Below are positions 46,420-55,173 of a stretch of 64,000 nt of DNA, in pieces. Both the position numbers and the translations under genes were made by a program. How positions within the stretch are numbered: position 1 is the stretch's first letter; each line of letters begins with the position of its first letter. The notes under the pieces were generated by a model that saw only the letters and a program-made list of their open reading frames with translations, had not been told where the DNA came from and searched no databases. The DNA is from an uncultured bacterium (lineage in GTDB: Bacteria; Bacillota_I; Bacilli_A; Acholeplasmatales; Anaeroplasmataceae), in the NCBI GenBank assembly GCA_949291115.1, contig CASETY010000001.1:1-64000 (forward strand), written 5' to 3'.

Positions 46420-48723
46420 TTGATAGCTAATATCATTGTAGATGTGAATAATAAGAATGTCGATCAAACTTTTAGCTATCTTATTCCTAAAAATTTAGAG
46501 ACATTTATTAAAATTGGTTCCCGAGTTAAAGTGTCTTTTGGGCCAAGACTAATTAGTGGGATTGTTATTTCAATAACAAATAGTACTAATTATGAGGGTA
46601 ATTTAAAAGAAATTATTGAACTTGTTGATTTAGAACCTTTATTATTACCTTTTCAGATTGAACTTGCCTTAAAGATGAAAGAGCTATTTTATACAAAGAC
46701 AGTTGAAAATTTAAATTTAATGATTCCGCAAGCTTTAAGACTTGACTATAAAAAAGAATATAGAATTAATGATTTAAGTAAACTTTCTTTAGAATTTAAA
46801 GATTATTTAAAAGGGAAATTAACTTTTATTTATAATGAAACTTATACTAAATTTAATAAAGAAATAAGTGAAAATATATTAAATGGTAATTTAACTTTAA
46901 ATGTAAACTTTAAGCAAAGAGGAAAGATCAAAGAAGAAGTTTATTTAAAATATAATAAAGATGTTAAAACTAGAGGTAAAGCTTTAGAATTATTAGATTA
47001 TTTAAAAGAAATTAATAAAGAAATACCTCTTAAATTAATTTTAGAAAATGGTTATTCTACAAGTAGTGTTAATACTTTAGTTTCTAAAGAAGCCATTATT
47101 AAAATTTATAAAGAAGTTAAAAGAGATTTACAAAATATTAATATTGAAGTTTCTAAAAATGAATTAAATCAAGACCAACAAAAAGTAGTTAATAGTGTAG
47201 ATTTAAATAAGTATAATACTTATTTATTAAACGGAGTTACAGCTTCTGGTAAAACTTTAGTTTATTTAAAACTAATAGAAAAATGTTTAAAATTAGGTAA
47301 AACGAGTATTTTATTAGTCCCAGAGATTAGCTTAACTCCGCAATTATATAACATTTTAGTTAATTATTTTAATAATCAAGTTATTATGATTCATTCAGGA
47401 CTTAGCATGGGTGAAAAATATGATGAGTGGCGTAAAGTTAAAGAAAAGAAAGCGAAAGTTATTGTTGGAGCTCGTTCAGCTATCTTTATGCCAACAGAAG
47501 ATTTAGGCATTATCATTATTGATGAAGAACATACAAAAGCCTATATTCAAGAAAACAGTCCTTATTATGATGTTAAAGAAGTGGCTCAGACATTAGCGAA
47601 GATGAATGATATACCTTTACTTTTGGCCTCAGCAACACCTTTAGTTGCTGATTATTATAAAGCTTTAAATAATGAATATAAATTATTAAAATTAGACAAA
47701 AGAGCGACTAATTTACCTCTTCCTAAGATTGAAATTGTTGATTTAAGAAAAGAACTTAAAGATGGCAATAAATCTATATTTTCAAGGTATTTACAAGAAC
47801 TTATTAATGATAGGTTAAATAAACATGAACAAGTTTTACTATTTTTAAATAGAAGGGGTTTTTCAACTTCGGTAATGTGTAGAAATTGTGGCGAAATCAT
47901 TAAATGTCCTAATTGTGATTTACCTTTAACTTATCATAAATATAATGATTCTTTAAAATGTCATCAGTGTAATTATGAGATGGACAATGTAAAGATTTGT
48001 CCTAAATGTCATTCTAATAAAATAAGATATGTTGGTTTAGGAACAGAAAAGATTGAACAAGAAATTAAAGCTTTATTTAAAGACGCTCGCCTTTTAAGAA
48101 TGGATAGCGACGTTATGACTAAAAAGAATAGTTATAATGAAGCTTATTTAAAAATAGTTAATCATGAATGTGATATTATTATTGGAACAGAAATTGTAAC
48201 AAAAGGTTTTGATTTTAAAGAACTTACTTTAGTTGGTATATTAAATGCTGACATGGCTTTTTTCTATCCTAGTTATGATGCAAGTGAAGTGGCTTTTACG
48301 CTTTTGGAACAAACTTCTGGTAGAGCTGGCCGTTTTAAAGAAGGGCTTGTAGTTATGCAAAGTTATAATCCTCTAAATAAAGCTTTAAAGGCTAGTTTAA
48401 ATCATGATTATGTTAGTTTTTATGAAGATGAAATTAATAAGCGTAAATTAATGAAAAATCCGCCATTTTATAATATAATAAAAGTTAGCTTTAAATCTTT
48501 AAATAAATTTAAAGCTTATAACAAGGCTTTAGAATTAAAAACAGTCTTAAATGGTGATTACATTGTTTTAGGGCCTACAGAAGATTTATATTTTAAGGTT
48601 AACAACTATTATAATTATAATTTATTCATAAAGTTAAAAGATACTTATAATATATTAGAATTAAGAAAATTTTATGAAGAATATAATGATAAAGAAGTTG
48701 AAATGAAGATAGGACGTGGTTAG
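46420..48723 (+). CDS. priA: Primosomal protein N' (replication restart helicase)
   Basis: The 767-residue helicase restarts stalled forks. The N-terminal DNA-binding part begins IIVDVNNKNVDQTFSYLIP. Walker A GVTASGKTLVYL is near 272, with the DEEH box IIDEEHTKAY near 368, and the zinc-binding cluster CRNCGEIIKCPNCDLPL to CHQCN and CPKC near 487-530. Motif V-VI is in IIGTEIVTKGFDF and LLEQTSGRAGR. The TTG start follows AAGGAGGGA. Confidence 0.96.
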   Translation: MIANIIVDVNNKNVDQTFSYLIPKNLETFIKIGSRVKVSFGPRLISGIVISITNSTNYEGNLKEIIELVDLEPLLLPFQIELALKMKELFYTKTVENLNLMIPQALRLDYKKEYRINDLSKLSLEFKDYLKGKLTFIYNETYTKFNKEISENILNGNLTLNVNFKQRGKIKEEVYLKYNKDVKTRGKALELLDYLKEINKEIPLKLILENGYSTSSVNTLVSKEAIIKIYKEVKRDLQNINIEVSKNELNQDQQKVVNSVDLNKYNTYLLNGVTASGKTLVYLKLIEKCLKLGKTSILLVPEISLTPQLYNILVNYFNNQVIMIHSGLSMGEKYDEWRKVKEKKAKVIVGARSAIFMPTEDLGIIIIDEEHTKAYIQENSPYYDVKEVAQTLAKMNDIPLLLASATPLVADYYKALNNEYKLLKLDKRATNLPLPKIEIVDLRKELKDGNKSIFSRYLQELINDRLNKHEQVLLFLNRRGFSTSVMCRNCGEIIKCPNCDLPLTYHKYNDSLKCHQCNYEMDNVKICPKCHSNKIRYVGLGTEKIEQEIKALFKDARLLRMDSDVMTKKNSYNEAYLKIVNHECDIIIGTEIVTKGFDFKELTLVGILNADMAFFYPSYDASEVAFTLLEQTSGRAGRFKEGLVVMQSYNPLNKALKASLNHDYVSFYEDEINKRKLMKNPPFYNIIKVSFKSLNKFKAYNKALELKTVLNGDYIVLGPTEDLYFKVNNYYNYNLFIKLKDTYNILELRKFYEEYNDKEVEMKIGRG

Positions 48724-49635
48724 ATGAAAATATGTTTTTTAGGCACACCAACTTTTGCGACCCCGATTTTAGAAGCTTTGAATGAAAAATATGAAATTTG
48801 TTTAGTTGTGACTAAAGTTGACCAAGTAGTTAAAAAGAAAGTCGTTTATAGTCCAGTTAAACAAAAAGCTTTAGAATTAGGGTTAAAGGTAATTACGCCA
48901 ACTAATTTAAAAGAAGTTGCTTCTGACATTATTAATTGCGGCGCTGATATTTTAATTACTGCTGCTTATGGCATGTTTATACCATCTTTAATTTTAAATA
49001 AATTTAAATATAAAATAAATGTTCATGGATCACTCTTACCAAAAAGAAGAGGGGGCGCCCCTATTCAACGTTCACTAATTGAAGGTGATGAAATAACTGG
49101 TATTACTATTATGGAAATGGCTCATAAAATGGATAGTGGTAAGATTTATGCCAAAAGAGAATATAAAATTTTAGATTCAGATAATAATACATCTTTATTT
49201 GAAAAATTAAGTTTAATTGGCAGAGATTTGTTACTAGAAACATTACCATCTATTGTTGATGGGACTATAAAAGGCACTCCTCAAAATGAAGAAGATGCGA
49301 CTTTCTCTTATAATTTAACTAAAGAAGATGAGCTAATTGATTTTAATAAAGATGCAAGAAGTGTTTTTAATCAAATTAGAGGCTTAAGTTTAGAACCTGG
49401 TGCTTATTTTAATTTTCAAAATGAAATTTTTAAAGTATATGAATCTAAAGTAGTAGAAGATAATAGTAATGCCTTACCAGGTACTATTTTAAGTACTAAC
49501 AAGAAGTTAGTTATTAAATGTGGTAAAGATGCTATAAGCATTTTAGTAATTAAAGTCCAATCTAAAAAAATGATGGATGTTAAAAGTTTCTTAAATGGTC
49601 AAAAGTACTTTAAAGAAAGTTTAATTATCAATTAG
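48724..49635 (+). CDS. fmt: Methionyl-tRNA formyltransferase
   Basis: The 303-residue enzyme formylates Met-tRNA-fMet with 10-formyl-tetrahydrofolate. The motifs are MKICFLGTPTFATPILEAL at the start, NVHGSLLPKRRGGAPIQRSL near 99-118 (holding the catalytic N-x-H pair), GITIMEMAHKMDSGKI near 130, and the C-terminal barrel. It starts directly after the priA stop; priA-fmt is a common Firmicutes order. Confidence 0.97.
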   Translation: MKICFLGTPTFATPILEALNEKYEICLVVTKVDQVVKKKVVYSPVKQKALELGLKVITPTNLKEVASDIINCGADILITAAYGMFIPSLILNKFKYKINVHGSLLPKRRGGAPIQRSLIEGDEITGITIMEMAHKMDSGKIYAKREYKILDSDNNTSLFEKLSLIGRDLLLETLPSIVDGTIKGTPQNEEDATFSYNLTKEDELIDFNKDARSVFNQIRGLSLEPGAYFNFQNEIFKVYESKVVEDNSNALPGTILSTNKKLVIKCGKDAISILVIKVQSKKMMDVKSFLNGQKYFKESLIIN

Positions 49636-49654
49636 AAGGGAAGTGACATCAACT

Positions 49655-50947
49655 TTGAATTTACATCGTTTAAAAAATACTACTTTATATAATAATATTT
49701 TTGGTTTTGAAAAAAATGTTGATGTCACTAATGACACCGCTGTTTTATGCCGTAAAAATATTGTTATTAAGAATATTATTTTTATTTCTAACTTAGTTTA
49801 TACTTTTATTTTTACAATTGTTTCTATTGGTCAACCGTCAAACTGGTTTTTAACTATTTTATTTATTCCGGTTACTTTACTTGTTAACCACACTTTAAAG
49901 AAAATGATTTATAAAGATAAAGATAATCTTTTGAAACAACAAATTGCGATGTATATGTGTTGTTTTTATATGTTCTTAACAGCTATTTTAATTTATACAA
50001 GATTAAAGACAGGACCCACTAAAGATACCTTTGGGGAAGTTGGTTATATGTTACTTTATTATAGCTTAGTTATATGCTCATTTTATCAAGATAAAAAAAT
50101 GTTAAAAACTGTTTATTTATGGGCTTTTTTAATTATTACAATTATTCATTTTAGTCTCACTTATAATATCTTATTTGGTGAAGCTAGTATTGAGGGTGAA
50201 AAGTATTTTTTGACTTTTGTTAAATCAGATGCTTTTAAAGATATTTTGCTTAGAACCTTTATTTTATTAGCTTTTATGTTAGTGTTATATGTTAGTGCTT
50301 CAATGAGTAAATATATGCAAGATGAAAGAAAGAAAGAATTAATTAAAAGAAAGGCCATTGAAGCAGAATATAAAGATGTAGTTACTAAAATCTTTAAGGT
50401 GACTTTAACACCTAAAGTTAGAACTAATGAAGAATTAAGAGAATTGGGCCTAGTGAAAGATATAGCTAAAAAATTGGCGTCTTTATTAGCTAAAGATAAT
50501 AACTTTATTAATGATTTAGTTAGTTTTTCTGATATTCATATTAATAGTAATTTTGATTTTAATGAATCCGTAAAGGATATATCATTATTATCTAAAGAAA
50601 CGAAGATGGCATCTTTAGTTTTAGAAAGAATAGAATTAGAAAGAAAAACAGAAGAAATTATTAGAGCGCATTTAGAAGGTAGTAATGATAAATCTTTTAC
50701 TGAAAATATGAAGCTAAGTATTACAGATGATAAGTCGCAAATTTTAATGCTTGCGGATATGTATGTTTCTTTACGTAGTATTAGAAGTTATAAAAGAGCT
50801 TATAATCATAAAGTAACTATGGAATATTTAAGTAATGTTTATAAAGAATATTTTAATAATAATATAATTGAACGTTTTATTGAATTTAATGAAGATTTTA
50901 AAAATATGTATGATAATTTTATGGAGGAAGAAGATTGTGAATCATAA
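49655..50947 (+). CDS. Membrane protein with degenerate HD-GYP-like domain
   Basis: The product (430 residues from the TTG at 49655) has about six hydrophobic helices in the first 210 residues and a cytoplasmic half. Its end (ILMLADMYVSLRSIRSYKRAYNHKVTMEYL near 363-392 in two adjoining parts) matches the C-terminal half of HD-GYP domains, where AR-ILAVADVYDAL-S-RPYR is usual. The expected HD dyad appears as FSDIHI near 291 and the GYP segment is missing, so it is probably inactive as a phosphodiesterase. GGAAGTGA is 8 bases before the TTG; a GTG at 49643 overlaps it. It could sense membrane or nucleotide signals. Confidence 0.68.
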   Translation: MNLHRLKNTTLYNNIFGFEKNVDVTNDTAVLCRKNIVIKNIIFISNLVYTFIFTIVSIGQPSNWFLTILFIPVTLLVNHTLKKMIYKDKDNLLKQQIAMYMCCFYMFLTAILIYTRLKTGPTKDTFGEVGYMLLYYSLVICSFYQDKKMLKTVYLWAFLIITIIHFSLTYNILFGEASIEGEKYFLTFVKSDAFKDILLRTFILLAFMLVLYVSASMSKYMQDERKKELIKRKAIEAEYKDVVTKIFKVTLTPKVRTNEELRELGLVKDIAKKLASLLAKDNNFINDLVSFSDIHINSNFDFNESVKDISLLSKETKMASLVLERIELERKTEEIIRAHLEGSNDKSFTENMKLSITDDKSQILMLADMYVSLRSIRSYKRAYNHKVTMEYLSNVYKEYFNNNIIERFIEFNEDFKNMYDNFMEEEDCES

Positions 50948-51182
50948 AACTTATATGACTAAAGGTGTTTGTGCAAGACAAATTGATTTCGATTATGAAA
51001 ATGGAAAAATTTATAATTTAGCTTTTGTAGGTGGTTGTAATGGCAATTTAAAAGCTATTTCTAAATTATGTGAAGGTAAAGACTTAATAGAAATTAAAAC
51101 TATTTTAAAAGGTAATCTTTGTGGAATGAAACAAACAAGCTGTGCTGACCAACTAGCAAAAGCGATTGAGGAGGTATTATAA
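50937..51182 (+). CDS. TSCPD domain protein (TIGR03905 type)
   Basis: The 81-residue protein matches the small TSCPD family: [40 protein letters not shown], and [19 protein letters not shown], with Ala in place of the Pro of TSCPD. Four or five Cys could bind metal. Similar domains occur in B12-dependent ribonucleotide reductases; the stand-alone role is unknown. GGAGGAAG is 6 bases before the GTG start, which lies within the preceding gene. metK overlaps its stop by one base. Confidence 0.9.
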   Translation: MNHKTYMTKGVCARQIDFDYENGKIYNLAFVGGCNGNLKAISKLCEGKDLIEIKTILKGNLCGMKQTSCADQLAKAIEEVL

Positions 51183-52336
51183 TGCGTCATTTATTTACAA
51201 GTGAAGCCGTAACAGAAGGCCATCCAGATAAAATAGCCGATCAAATTAGTGATGCGATTTTAGATGATGTTTTAGCTAATGATAAAGAAGGTAGAGTTGC
51301 CTGTGAAACTTTATGTACAACGGGGATGGTTTTAGTAGCAGGCGAGATTACAACAACTCATTATGTTGATGTACAAAAGATAGTTAGACAGACAGTTACT
51401 AATATTGGTTATACAAGAGGTAAGTTTGGCTTTGATGCCGATAATTTAGCGGTATTATGTGCCATTGATCCGCAATCACCAGATATTGCGATGGGGGTTG
51501 ATGAAACTAGTGATCATGAACAAGGAGCCGGTGACCAAGGCATTATGTTTGGTTATGCGACAGATGAAACTAAAGAATATATGCCACTTGCGATTACTTT
51601 AGCACAAAAACTAGCTTATAGACTTTCGGAAGTTCGTAAAGAAAAGATTGTTAAGCATTTAAGACCAGATGGTAAGACACAAGTTACTGTTGAATATGAT
51701 GAATTTGATAATATTACAAGAATTGATACTATTTTAATTTCATCTCAACATGATCCTGATATTGATTTAGATTTATTAAAAGAAGAAGTTAGAAAAGAAG
51801 TTGTTGATAAAGTAGTACCAGCCAACTTAATTGATGATGAAACTAAATTTTATTTTAATCCAACTGGTCGTTTTGTGCTAGGTGGTCCAGCAGCCGATAG
51901 TGGTTTAACAGGTCGTAAGATTATTGTTGATACTTATGGTGGTGCTGCTAGTCATGGCGGTGGCGCTTTTAGTGGTAAAGATCCATCAAAAGTAGATCGT
52001 AGTGCTTCTTATATGGCTCGTTATATTGCGAAAAATATAGTTGCTTCTGGCATTTGTAAAAAGTGTCAAGTTCAGTTAGCTTATGGTATTGGTATTGCTA
52101 AACCTATTTCTGTTAATGTTAATACTTTTAATACTGGTAAAGTTAAAGATGAAATTATTGCTGATGCTGTTATTAACAATTTCAATTTAACACCAAAAGC
52201 TATTATTGAAACTTTAGATTTAAAACGCCCTATTTATAAGAAAACTGCTTGTTATGGCCATTTTGGTCGTGATGATAAAGATTTTACATGGGAACGTTTA
52301 GATAAAGTGGAAGTATTTAAATCACTTTTAAAATAA
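51182..52336 (+). CDS. metK: S-adenosylmethionine synthetase
   Basis: The 384-residue enzyme makes SAM from methionine and ATP. The motifs are [18 protein letters not shown] at 10-27, [12 protein letters not shown] near 118, [14 protein letters not shown] near 159, and [27 protein letters not shown] near 260, with an FGRDD-like end. It overlaps the TSCPD gene's stop. No SAM riboswitch precedes this operon position. Confidence 0.98.
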   Translation: MRHLFTSEAVTEGHPDKIADQISDAILDDVLANDKEGRVACETLCTTGMVLVAGEITTTHYVDVQKIVRQTVTNIGYTRGKFGFDADNLAVLCAIDPQSPDIAMGVDETSDHEQGAGDQGIMFGYATDETKEYMPLAITLAQKLAYRLSEVRKEKIVKHLRPDGKTQVTVEYDEFDNITRIDTILISSQHDPDIDLDLLKEEVRKEVVDKVVPANLIDDETKFYFNPTGRFVLGGPAADSGLTGRKIIVDTYGGAASHGGGAFSGKDPSKVDRSASYMARYIAKNIVASGICKKCQVQLAYGIGIAKPISVNVNTFNTGKVKDEIIADAVINNFNLTPKAIIETLDLKRPIYKKTACYGHFGRDDKDFTWERLDKVEVFKSLLK

Positions 52337-52358
52337 TATTTAATTTTTTCTTGGCTTA

Positions 52359-52367
52359 TGCTATACT
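52359..52367 (+). promoter_or_regulatory. Extended -10 promoter of lemA
   Basis: TGC precedes TATACT (52362-52367), 24 bases before the lemA start. No clear -35 is visible. Confidence 0.55.
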
Positions 52368-52391
52368 TATTATATAGAAAGGTCGGTTAAA

Positions 52392-52970
52392 ATGTTAAGT
52401 GTTAATGTTGGTTTAGTTATTGGGATAATAGTTGTAGTGGTTTTGGTGCTTGTGATTTTAACAGTTATTTTATGGATTATTAGTACTCGTAATAAATTTA
52501 TAAAAATGTTAGAAGATATTGATAATAGTTTATCTAGAATCGATGTTTATTTAACTAAACGTTATGATGAATTAACTAAATTAGTAGATGTAGTTAAGGG
52601 CTATGCTAAGCATGAAATTAATACTTTAAAAGAGGTAGTTAAATTAAGAAACCCTGGTATTAATTCTTCAATTAAAGAAAAAATGACTTTTGAAAAAGCT
52701 ATTGATGATGCTTTTAAAACATTGAATGTAGTAGTTGAAAGCTACCCTAATTTAAAAGCTGATGAACTCTTTATTAATTTACAAAAAGAAATAGCTAGTG
52801 TGGAAGAAAATTTGCAAGCTGCTCGTTCAAATTACAATCAAAATGTTAGCCGTTATAATAAAGCTATTTTAGTTTTTCCAAATAGTTTAATTGCTTCTAA
52901 TAGGTATTCTAAAAAAGAATATTATGAAGCTCCTACTTCTAAACAAGAAGATGTTAAGATTGAATTTTAG
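52392..52970 (+). CDS. lemA: LemA family protein
   Basis: The 192-residue protein has one N-terminal membrane helix (5-28) and a four-helix LemA domain: NKFIKMLEDIDNSLSRIDVYLTKRYDELTKLVDVVKGYAKHE in consecutive pieces, VVESYPNLKADELFINLQKEI near 117, and ARSNYNQNVSRYNKAIL near 144. Function of LemA is poorly known, often linked to membrane proteases. The stop codon lies in a terminator hairpin. Confidence 0.93.
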   Translation: MLSVNVGLVIGIIVVVVLVLVILTVILWIISTRNKFIKMLEDIDNSLSRIDVYLTKRYDELTKLVDVVKGYAKHEINTLKEVVKLRNPGINSSIKEKMTFEKAIDDAFKTLNVVVESYPNLKADELFINLQKEIASVEENLQAARSNYNQNVSRYNKAILVFPNSLIASNRYSKKEYYEAPTSKQEDVKIEF

Positions 52971-52994
52971 TGAGGCTTAGTCCTCACTTTTTTA
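52969..52994 (+). terminator. Terminator overlapping the lemA stop
   Basis: AGTGAGG (52969-52975) pairs with CCTCACT (52982-52988), six-base loop, then T-run. Confidence 0.82.
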
Positions 52995-53006
52995 TTAGGT
53001 GATGAG

Positions 53007-53645
53007 ATGAAAAAAAGTTATATATATTTAATAATAGCGCCTATTTTTATAATTGTTGGTTTAGTACTATGGCTTTTAATTAAAGATGATGGTTATATTT
53101 ATGCAATAATAATGTCTTTAATTGGTATTTTAATTTTAATATTAGCTTATATAAACAGTAAAGATTTGGAAGAAAAAAAAGAAGTTTTTAAATTAGATGA
53201 TGCAATTAAAGAAGTGTTTTTTACTAACTATTCTAAAGTTGAATTTAGTAATTCTAAAGAATATTTAAATAAATTTATGGTTTTAGAAGCAACTACTTAT
53301 AAATTAAAAATTATTAACAAAAATAATGTTAACAAATTTATTAATGAGTTAGCTCATAAAGGTATTTTAATTAGTTTTACAACAACTAATAAAGATAGTC
53401 TTTTTATCTTGCCATTTGAAAACAATAAACTTGAAGCTAAGAAAATAGAACAATTACCTAATTATTATTTATATGGTGAAAAAAATGATTTAATAATTAA
53501 TAAAATTATTAAACTAAATGGGGTATTTATGACTAATATATATTATGGAGAAGTTAATAACCAATGTTATATTTATATACCTTCAACTAATTTAGAAGTT
53601 AGAAAAATAGTAAATGATATAAAGGCTATATTAGAAAATGATTAG
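53007..53645 (+). CDS. Membrane-anchored protein of unknown function
   Basis: The 212-residue protein has two N-terminal helices (5-25 and 31-49) and a cytoplasmic domain of about 160 residues that seems mixed alpha and beta and is rich in Asn, Lys and Ile. I recognise no family. The helix-loop-helix start and small soluble domain recall proteins with a cytoplasmic regulatory part. It overlaps the DUF2752 gene by 8 bases, so it probably forms one operon with the next two genes. Confidence 0.75.
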   Translation: MKKSYIYLIIAPIFIIVGLVLWLLIKDDGYIYAIIMSLIGILILILAYINSKDLEEKKEVFKLDDAIKEVFFTNYSKVEFSNSKEYLNKFMVLEATTYKLKIINKNNVNKFINELAHKGILISFTTTNKDSLFILPFENNKLEAKKIEQLPNYYLYGEKNDLIINKIIKLNGVFMTNIYYGEVNNQCYIYIPSTNLEVRKIVNDIKAILEND

Positions 53646-54060
53646 ATTAATAAAGATATTTGTTAAAAGGACTTGGTTTATTATTTTACCATTTTTAGCC
53701 TATGTATTAGTATCATTATTATGGATTGATAAATATACAAATTGTCTTTTTAAGATGGTTTGTGGATTACCATGCCCGACTTGTGGAATGACAAGAGCTT
53801 TTTTAGCAATTTTAACTTTTAATTTTGAGACTAGTTTTTATTACCATCCTTTATGGATTTTAGTTATTGTTGCACTATTGGTTTTGTTTTTAGAACCAAT
53901 CAAGTTTGTTAAGAAGTGGTTTTGTAATAAATATGTGTTAATTTTGTTTTTATTAACTTTTTTTATAACTTATATAATTAGAATGATTTTATATTTTCCT
54001 AATGAACCACTTAGTTATGAAAGTAGAAATTTAATTAGTATATTATTAGAGGCTATATGA
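53638..54060 (+). CDS. DUF2752 membrane protein
   Basis: The 140-residue protein has three or four hydrophobic helices (about 12-30, 66-86 and 96-116) and the DUF2752 signature CGLPCPTCGMTRAF near residues 42-55, with three Cys after Cys36. The family's function is unknown. It overlaps both neighbours. Confidence 0.88.
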   Translation: MIRLIKIFVKRTWFIILPFLAYVLVSLLWIDKYTNCLFKMVCGLPCPTCGMTRAFLAILTFNFETSFYYHPLWILVIVALLVLFLEPIKFVKKWFCNKYVLILFLLTFFITYIIRMILYFPNEPLSYESRNLISILLEAI

Positions 54061-54422
54061 TTTGTCGTTGTTGTCATAATTTTTTTAAAGTAGAAAGAAG
54101 TTTTTTAGAACTTTTTAAAAATAAAATTGTTTATTTATGTCCTTGTTGTAAACAAAAGCATCCTTTAGAATTTAAATTTTTAGAACTACCTTTAGACAAT
54201 TTACATGTTCTAAGAGTCTATTATCTTTATGATGAAATGTTTGGTTTTGAAAGAGAAGCTTTTAGTTATGAGTATGGCTTAGTTACAACTAATTTAATAA
54301 AAAGAAAACTTAATTTTATTTTTAAAGATACTTTTAAAGAAAGTGAACTTTACTTATATAATATGCTTGCTAAGTTGTTAGATAAAGACATTTATTTATT
54401 AGTTTATAATTTAAATGGATAA
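54057..54422 (+). CDS. Truncated ComFC-like zinc-ribbon protein
   Basis: The 121-residue protein has C3-x2-C6 and C28-x2-C31, a zinc-ribbon pattern. Its start (MICRCCHNFF, then LF and VYLCPCCKQK) lines up by eye with the start of ComFC, and the VYYLYDEMFGFEREAFSYEYG region with ComFC's VYTYNDMM...FKFRGD. It stops (DIYLLVYNLNG) about where ComFC's phosphoribosyltransferase domain begins, so the PRPP-binding part is missing; ComFC also has a second zinc pair absent here. Its place just before hpf and secA, the usual site of comFC, supports this. A DNA-uptake role is unlikely for such a remnant. Confidence 0.6.
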   Translation: MICRCCHNFFKVERSFLELFKNKIVYLCPCCKQKHPLEFKFLELPLDNLHVLRVYYLYDEMFGFEREAFSYEYGLVTTNLIKRKLNFIFKDTFKESELYLYNMLAKLLDKDIYLLVYNLNG

Positions 54423-54437
54423 AATAGCCTAAAGCAA

Positions 54438-54466
54438 TTGAAAAATTATTTTACATATGCTAGAAT
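54438..54466 (+). promoter_or_regulatory. Strong promoter of hpf
   Basis: TTGAAA (54438-54443), 17 bases, TAGAAT (54461-54466) with a TGC extension before it. It gives a leader of about 115 bases before hpf. Confidence 0.82.
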
Positions 54467-54476
54467 ACAAGTAGAA

Positions 54477-54527
54477 GATACAAGCCATTTTAATAATTCT
54501 GATACTTGCCTATAAATGGCTTGTGTC
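54477..54527 (+). promoter_or_regulatory. Long hairpin in the hpf leader
   Basis: Bases 54477-54490 (GATACAAGCCATTT) pair with 54514-54527 (AAATGGCTTGTGTC), 14 bp with one G-U pair and a 23-base loop. It lies right after the expected transcription start and lacks a T-run, so it is not a terminator. It may set mRNA stability or regulate hpf. The raiA RNA motif is known near hpf genes; I cannot tell whether this is a short form. Confidence 0.65.
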
Positions 54528-54587
54528 AAATGTGTAGACTAGGAAACCCTAAATTTTACTACATGTTTTTAAAGGAGTGAATCAATT

Positions 54588-55127
54588 ATGTTAAAAGTTG
54601 AAGTAGTAGGTAAAAACGGATTTACCCCATCAAAGGCGAATGAAGATTATGCCGCTAAGAAATTAGCTAAATTAGAAAATTTCTTAGATACTAGTGATGA
54701 TATTATTGCCAGAGTTGTTTTAAAGGTATATCCAAAGTATCACAAGGTTGAAATCACCGTAAATGCAAAGGAAGCTATCTTAAGAGCGGAAGTTCAAGAA
54801 GTAGACGTTTATGCAGCAATTGATAAGGCTATTGATAAACTTTTAGGGCAAGTAAGAAAATATAAGACAAAGTTTAAAAATAAAATGGCTAAAGAAGCTG
54901 TAAAAGAAGTTGCGGCTAAATTAGAAGAAGAAACTTCTTTAGAACGTAAACTTACAAGACAAAAATCAATTGATCTTGAACCAATGAGTAAAGAAGAAGC
55001 AATTGATCAAATGGAATTATTAGGTCATGATTTCTTTATTTACTTAGATAAACAAACTCATAAAACTAATGTAATTTATTTACGTGATGATGGTGATTAC
55101 GCAGTCATCGAAACTAATAATAAATAA
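54588..55127 (+). CDS. hpf: Ribosome hibernation promoting factor, long form
   Basis: The 179-residue protein has the N-terminal ribosome-binding domain (1-100, with KLAKLENFLD, VEITVNAKEAILRAEVQEVDVYAAIDKAIDKL in two parts, and a basic KYKTKFKNK) and a C-terminal domain (LEPMSKEEAIDQMELLGHDFFIYLD, VIYLRDDGDYAVIE) that pairs two 30S subunits. It makes 100S dimers in stationary phase or stress. AAAGGAGTGA precedes the ATG. It has its own promoter and terminator. Confidence 0.96.
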   Translation: MLKVEVVGKNGFTPSKANEDYAAKKLAKLENFLDTSDDIIARVVLKVYPKYHKVEITVNAKEAILRAEVQEVDVYAAIDKAIDKLLGQVRKYKTKFKNKMAKEAVKEVAAKLEEETSLERKLTRQKSIDLEPMSKEEAIDQMELLGHDFFIYLDKQTHKTNVIYLRDDGDYAVIETNNK

Positions 55128-55130
55128 TAA

Positions 55131-55155
55131 AAGCCAGCTTCGGCTGGTTTTTTTT
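55131..55155 (+). terminator. Terminator of hpf with UUCG loop
   Basis: AAGCCAGC (55131-55138) pairs with GCTGGTTT (55143-55150) around the stable TTCG tetraloop, then eight or more T bases. Confidence 0.93.
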
Positions 55156-55173
55156 AAGAGAGAAAGGAATTTT

